From positions 1 to 37,393 of IMG/VR virus record IMGVR_UViG_3300017746_000046: 37,393 nt of DNA; one strand, written 5' to 3'. Numbering within the stretch: the first letter of the stretch is position 1; each line of letters starts with the position of its first letter. Origin of the DNA: a virus. The position numbers and the translations under genes were made by a program. Under the pieces are notes generated by a model. It searched no databases. It was not told where the DNA came from and worked only from the letters and a program-made list of their open reading frames with translations. Shown one piece after another: positions 33,900 through 37,393 of the stretch.

Positions 33900-34133
33900 A
33901 TGGCAAAGAAGATATCATTCCCTATGCAGGGTGAAAGCTATAAAAGAGAAACAACTAATGGGGTTTATAACCCTACGTCTATTCCACAAGCATTGCAAAA
34001 TGCTAAGAATAAGAAAAAAGTTGAAGCAAGAATAAGATTAGCAAAAAAGACTAATTTAAATCCTCCACAAAAGTCAACTAGAGCAAAAGAACCTGTTCAG
34101 TCTGAAGCTTTTAAAAGAGGATATTGTAAATAA
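33900..34133 (+). CDS. Small basic protein of unknown function, 77 aa
   Basis: The protein is hydrophilic and basic, opening MAKKISFPMQGESYKRE and containing a likely helix (IPQALQNAKNKKKVEARIRLAKK) before a Pro/Lys-rich segment and a conserved-looking end (QSEAFKRGYCK). The ESYKRE and EAFKRGY elements near the two ends are similar and might be a repeated short motif. There are no hydrophobic spans. It starts 2 nt after the previous gene and is followed 6 nt later by the beta-rich 114-aa gene. A minor virion role is inferred only from position. Confidence 0.55.
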   Translation: MAKKISFPMQGESYKRETTNGVYNPTSIPQALQNAKNKKKVEARIRLAKKTNLNPPQKSTRAKEPVQSEAFKRGYCK

Positions 34134-34139
34134 TAAAGC

Positions 34140-34484
34140 ATGGCAACATTAACTGCACAAAGAATAACACAGCAGGGGTTAAAGCCTGCAACAGTAACAC
34201 CAGCATTAGCAGGTGATAAATTAGCTAATACAGGAACACAGTTTTTTCATTTAGAAAATGATAGCAGTGTATCAGTAACTGCTACTGTAGTACCAGTGGT
34301 AACAACAGTAATAGACCCTTCATTAGGTAAATTAGTTAAAGAAAACGCTGTTATAACTTTAGCAGCTGGTGAAGAGGGTTTTTTAGGCCCTTTTGAAATT
34401 GATGCATTTAATGATGCTGACGGAAATATAACAATAACATGTACGGTACAGGCAGATATTAAACTGTCTGCTCTGTATCTATAA
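34140..34484 (+). CDS. Small beta-rich protein, possible capsid decoration/structural protein, 114 aa
   Basis: Alternating hydrophobic strands dominate: LTAQRITQQGLKPATVTPA, then a GDKLANTGTQFFHLEN segment, VSVTATVVPVVTTVI, a proline/glycine turn, NAVITLAAGEEGFLGPF, and NITITCTVQADIKLSAL. The order (GL.PA near the start, G-D-x-x-x-N-x-G-x-x-F-H-x-x-N, then a strand-rich body ending in a G-P-F and a final strand) is familiar from small phage structural or decoration proteins with an Ig-like beta sandwich. No signal peptide is present. It sits between tiny genes and the long fibre-like gene, which supports an external virion role. The specific function is not established. Confidence 0.58.
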   Translation: MATLTAQRITQQGLKPATVTPALAGDKLANTGTQFFHLENDSSVSVTATVVPVVTTVIDPSLGKLVKENAVITLAAGEEGFLGPFEIDAFNDADGNITITCTVQADIKLSALYL

Positions 34485-34495
34485 ATAAAAAAAAA

Positions 34496-37108
34496 ATGAG
34501 CGTATTTATACAAGAGGTTTTAAACCTACTGCAAAGAAACAAAGACAAAAAAACTCTTAATCTAAAAACAGACTGGTTTGAATTTGGAAGAAAGCAAAAC
34601 AGTACATTAAATACTGGGACATCTTACTCTCCAAAGATGGAGCCTTTTGTAATAAAGGGTCAAGATTTAGTATGTGAAATAACTAAAGGGTTAACTAGAA
34701 CTGTAGATGGATCAGGAAATATAGGTTATGTACCTGTTTATACTGAGACAGATGGAGTATGTAGTTTAAAAGCATTAAAGGATAGCATTATGACTCAAGA
34801 TCCTGCTAACACAATAATTTCTGTTAGTGGCAATTTTCTTGTTAAAAAAGACACAGAATTAGCAGGTAATGTTAGTTTAGGTTTTTCTGATCCAGCAAAT
34901 AAGATATGGTTGGCATCAAAAGTTTTAGACTTTAATCAATCAGAAGGAACACCTGGTCAAGTCCTTATTGCTCAACCAGATGGTACTGTAGTTTGGAAAG
35001 ACAATGCAAGCGAATGTAAATGGCTTGTAGGAGGAGAAGGTGGATTTACTGTTGATTGTGACGCTACTGTGTTCTTTATTGGTGGTGATAAAATAACAAC
35101 CTCTGGTAATAGTACAGATAGTGTAACATTTAATCATGATAAACAAGTAGTAGACATTGTTAATGAAAATGTTGATCCGAGTTATGGAGATAGTTTTGAC
35201 GCTATTTCAGTTGTTAAAGTAGATGATTGGGGTCACGTAACACAAGTAACTACAAGTAAGGTTACCTTGCCTGCAGAAACCACTTATGGTTTAAAAGGAG
35301 AAGTATCAGGTACAACAAATTATGCTATAAATTTAGTAGATTCAAATAATGTAGTTGCAGGTAAAGTATTGCTAGAAGCAGGTACTGGAATTGATTTGAT
35401 TGATGCTGGTAATGATACAGTTACAATAAAAGCATCTGGAACAAATAGTCCAGTAATGACATCTACAATTACTGGAACAGGTAAACTGTGGAGTGATGTT
35501 GTACAAGCACAACCAGCAGCTCTTGTATCAGATGCAGATCAAAGAACATACGGAATTCAATTTAATGATGCAAAACAACTTGTTGTTAATGTACCATGGG
35601 TTGAAGGATCAGGTTCTGTAGTAGTTGGTAACCCAGGTAATCCTACAGTAGATTTAACTTCTATAGAAATAGATGGTACTGTTTATGGTATTGCATCAGG
35701 TGGTGGAGGTACTGTAACCAGTGTTGGTTTAAGTACAGATATTGCAGCTTTCCAAGTTGGAAACTCTCCAATCACATCAAATGGTACAATAGAATTAAAT
35801 CTTTCAGGAGGAACTGCAGGTCAATTCTTAAGACAAGATGGTAATTGGGCAACAATCCCAGGAGGTAATGTAGGAACAGTAACTAGTATTTCAACTGAAG
35901 TAACTCCAGTTGTAGCAAATTCAATTGATTTTACTGTAACTGATCCGTCAACAACGCCTAAGTTAACTATAGACTTTAAAGGAGTAGCTGGACAGTATAT
36001 AAATGGAGAAGGTGAATTAGAAACATTCCCTACTATCCCACCGGCATCAGAAGATGTTAAGTTCAAAATTGATGCAGCAGATACTGTAGCAGGATATTGG
36101 AGTGATAAAATAACAATAGGTTCAGGTTTATCAGGTTCAGTTAATACAGATCCAAGTGGTGAAAAAACACTAACAATAAGTGCAATATCAACTAATGTTG
36201 TAAATAGCATTAAAGTAGGTAATACCACTGAGTCTGGATTGTTTGAGTTTACAGGACCAGGTGTTACTATGGATAACAATGTTAGCCCTACTGTAATTAA
36301 TTTTGCTCAATCAAGTTCAGGTATTGAGTCATTAAGTACATCATGGCCAAGCGGTGCAGATGTAGCAATGACTTTAACAGAAGTTAACTTAAATGGTCCA
36401 GATACACAACTTAATTGGAACGTTCAAGGTACTACATCACAATATATAGATGGTACTTTTAAACTACAGACATTCCCAACAATACCGGCAGAGTACAGTG
36501 GTTGGAAGCTTGGTGGTGATTTAGGAACTTCTGAAGACATTACAACAGGTAATACAGCAAAAATTGCCGGTGGTGTTGGTTTAACAACTACAGTATCTGC
36601 AACAGATACATTAACAGTTGACTTAGATAACACTGCTGTAACTGCAGGAAATTACACAAATGCTGATATTACAGTAAATGCCCAAGGTCAGATTACTGCA
36701 GCTAGCAATGGATCAGGCGGTGGCTCTTTGCCTTATACAACATATGTTGCAACATGGACTCATCCAAAAGGTGCTCCTATAACACTAACTGAGTTAGAAA
36801 ATACAACAGGTTGTGAAGTTACTTGTTCTCTATCAAAAGTTGGTCAGTATGACTTTACTATTCATGCACCAGGTGATCCTGCAACTGCTTGTGATGGTAC
36901 ACGTAATAAAAGTATATGGTGTTTAGTAGGCGGTAGATCTCCAATAGTAGAAGGGGTTGAGCCTGCAGAATTATATTTTAGACAAGTACCTTTAACTGTA
37001 GGACCACAGAAAGTTGAGATTGATTTTCTAGATGAAGGTAATACGCCAAGTACAAAAGGTCTACTTCAAGGTAATATTGAAATTAGATTTTATGTAAATA
37101 GCAAATAA
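34496..37108 (+). CDS. Large tail-fibre/receptor-binding-like protein, 870 aa
   Basis: The composition is that of a phage fibre: many GTVTSV(G/S)-type strands, Thr/Ser/Gly-rich beta repeats and almost no helix after the first 30 residues. Three copies of a module with Q(F/Y)-(L/I) followed by T-(I/F)-P are visible: AGQFLRQDGNWATIP near 441, AGQYINGEGELETFPTIP near 498, and SQYIDG...LQTFPTIP near 648. A Gly-Ser hinge (NGSGGGS, about 738) leads into a C-terminal beta domain (ITLTELENTTGCEVTCS, then GQYDFTI) shared with the 329-aa protein. The N-terminus (VLNLLQRNKDKKTLN) also parallels that protein, suggesting a shared attachment. It likely forms trimers and binds the host surface. It is the last gene of the right block, ending just before a terminator hairpin. 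Confidence 0.72.
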   Translation: MSVFIQEVLNLLQRNKDKKTLNLKTDWFEFGRKQNSTLNTGTSYSPKMEPFVIKGQDLVCEITKGLTRTVDGSGNIGYVPVYTETDGVCSLKALKDSIMTQDPANTIISVSGNFLVKKDTELAGNVSLGFSDPANKIWLASKVLDFNQSEGTPGQVLIAQPDGTVVWKDNASECKWLVGGEGGFTVDCDATVFFIGGDKITTSGNSTDSVTFNHDKQVVDIVNENVDPSYGDSFDAISVVKVDDWGHVTQVTTSKVTLPAETTYGLKGEVSGTTNYAINLVDSNNVVAGKVLLEAGTGIDLIDAGNDTVTIKASGTNSPVMTSTITGTGKLWSDVVQAQPAALVSDADQRTYGIQFNDAKQLVVNVPWVEGSGSVVVGNPGNPTVDLTSIEIDGTVYGIASGGGGTVTSVGLSTDIAAFQVGNSPITSNGTIELNLSGGTAGQFLRQDGNWATIPGGNVGTVTSISTEVTPVVANSIDFTVTDPSTTPKLTIDFKGVAGQYINGEGELETFPTIPPASEDVKFKIDAADTVAGYWSDKITIGSGLSGSVNTDPSGEKTLTISAISTNVVNSIKVGNTTESGLFEFTGPGVTMDNNVSPTVINFAQSSSGIESLSTSWPSGADVAMTLTEVNLNGPDTQLNWNVQGTTSQYIDGTFKLQTFPTIPAEYSGWKLGGDLGTSEDITTGNTAKIAGGVGLTTTVSATDTLTVDLDNTAVTAGNYTNADITVNAQGQITAASNGSGGGSLPYTTYVATWTHPKGAPITLTELENTTGCEVTCSLSKVGQYDFTIHAPGDPATACDGTRNKSIWCLVGGRSPIVEGVEPAELYFRQVPLTVGPQKVEIDFLDEGNTPSTKGLLQGNIEIRFYVNSK

Positions 37109-37126
37109 TTAGTAATATTTTAGAAT

Positions 37127-37154
37127 AAAGCCCGGTTAATTCCGGGCTTTTTTT
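37127..37154 (+). terminator. Intrinsic terminator, probably bidirectional
   Basis: AAAGCCCGG at 37127-37135 and CCGGGCTTT at 37142-37150 form a perfect 9-bp stem around the loop TTAATT, followed by four further T residues, making a run of seven. It is the only GC-rich stem in an AT-rich neighbourhood. It lies 18 nt after the fibre gene and abuts the stop of the convergent gene, so it probably ends both transcripts. Confidence 0.9.
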
Positions 37155-37393
37155 ATTCTTTAGTTTCTTCTAGTTCTTTTTGTAAACATGCAAGAGCACG
37201 CCAAGCAACCTTTGCGGTGTGACGAATCCCATCATCATCAATTGTACCTGCATCAATTAAGTGTCTAGCTAATGCATCATAATCATCATTAGACTTATTA
37301 CGATCCCAATGAAGAGGTTTATCAGGATGATGTTGTTTGTTTCCCTGTAAGGATACACGAGCTATTTCCATAATAGCATCCGGGAAGTATCTA
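37153..37393 (-). CDS. DUF5664-like (dATP/dGTP diphosphohydrolase N-terminal-type) protein, cut by the right edge
   Basis: An ATG lies at 37371, but the frame stays open to the window edge and reads R-Y-F-P-D-A-I before it, in good agreement with the conserved RYxPxA(I/L)xEVARVSxxGN segment of the family. The start is therefore outside the window and the gene is partial. Downstream motifs visible are GNKQHHPDKPLHWDR, KSNDDYDALARHLIDAG and DDDGIRHTAKVAWRALACLQKELEE. These match my recollection of DUF5664-type phage proteins, which databases name after dATP/dGTP diphosphohydrolases. Whether they hydrolyse dNTPs is not something this fragment proves. The His/Asp-rich patches could bind metal. 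It runs opposite to the fibre gene and ends at the shared terminator, so it belongs to a separate leftward transcript that probably holds early or metabolic genes. Confidence 0.72.
   Translation of the reverse strand, partial: RYFPDAIMEIARVSLQGNKQHHPDKPLHWDRNKSNDDYDALARHLIDAGTIDDDGIRHTAKVAWRALACLQKELEETKE

Overview
The window looks like a contiguous piece of a crAss-like (Crassvirales-type) double-stranded DNA phage that infects a member of the Bacteroidota. The DNA is AT-rich and almost wholly coding. Starts lack Shine-Dalgarno sequences and follow A/T-rich leaders. TAA, TAG and TGA all act as stops, so the standard code applies. The main evidence for the assignment is a block of very large same-strand genes ending in a 4607-residue protein with the DxDxD signature of the crAss-like/YonO-type RNA polymerases (known from Cellulophaga phage phi14:2), followed by a 1925-residue protein of the kind usually found beside it. 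No tRNA, rRNA, CRISPR array, insertion sequence or integrase was seen.

Layout. (1) Positions 1-27439, plus strand: five long, tightly packed genes. They are a left-truncated protein with acidic tandem repeats, a 987-aa and a 1120-aa protein of crAss-like type, the 4607-aa giant (amphipathic/membrane-prone N-terminus, coiled coil, HExxH peptidase, RNA polymerase) and the 1925-aa protein (peptidase-like fold that has lost its first zinc ligand, then a PD-(D/E)XK nuclease with QxxxY). By analogy with known crAss-like virions these are probably packaged and delivered with the genome. (2) 27532-27945: a holin-like gene. (3) 28208-30825, minus strand: a class I ribonucleotide reductase pair (nrdB then nrdA) with a small membrane protein overlapping its 3' end. 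(4) 30826-31086: a divergent intergenic region with a strong hairpin and a repeated AT-rich decamer. (5) 31087-37108, plus strand: a run of tiny, often translationally coupled genes, two fibre-like proteins that share terminal domains, a second holin candidate, small glycine-rich and basic proteins, and a beta-rich possible decoration protein. (6) A hairpin terminator, then a convergent gene cut by the right edge that resembles a DUF5664-type (dATP/dGTP diphosphohydrolase N-terminal) protein.

Inferred division of labour: the giant genes provide entry, proteolysis and early transcription. The RNR pair, and perhaps the right-edge gene, adjusts dNTP pools. The fibres and small proteins finish the particle and bind the host, and the two holins time lysis. 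No endolysin, capsid, portal or terminase gene is visible, so those must lie outside the window. The most notable content is the fusion of peptidase and polymerase in one 13.8-kb reading frame, and the neighbouring apparent dead copy of the same peptidase module fused to a nuclease.
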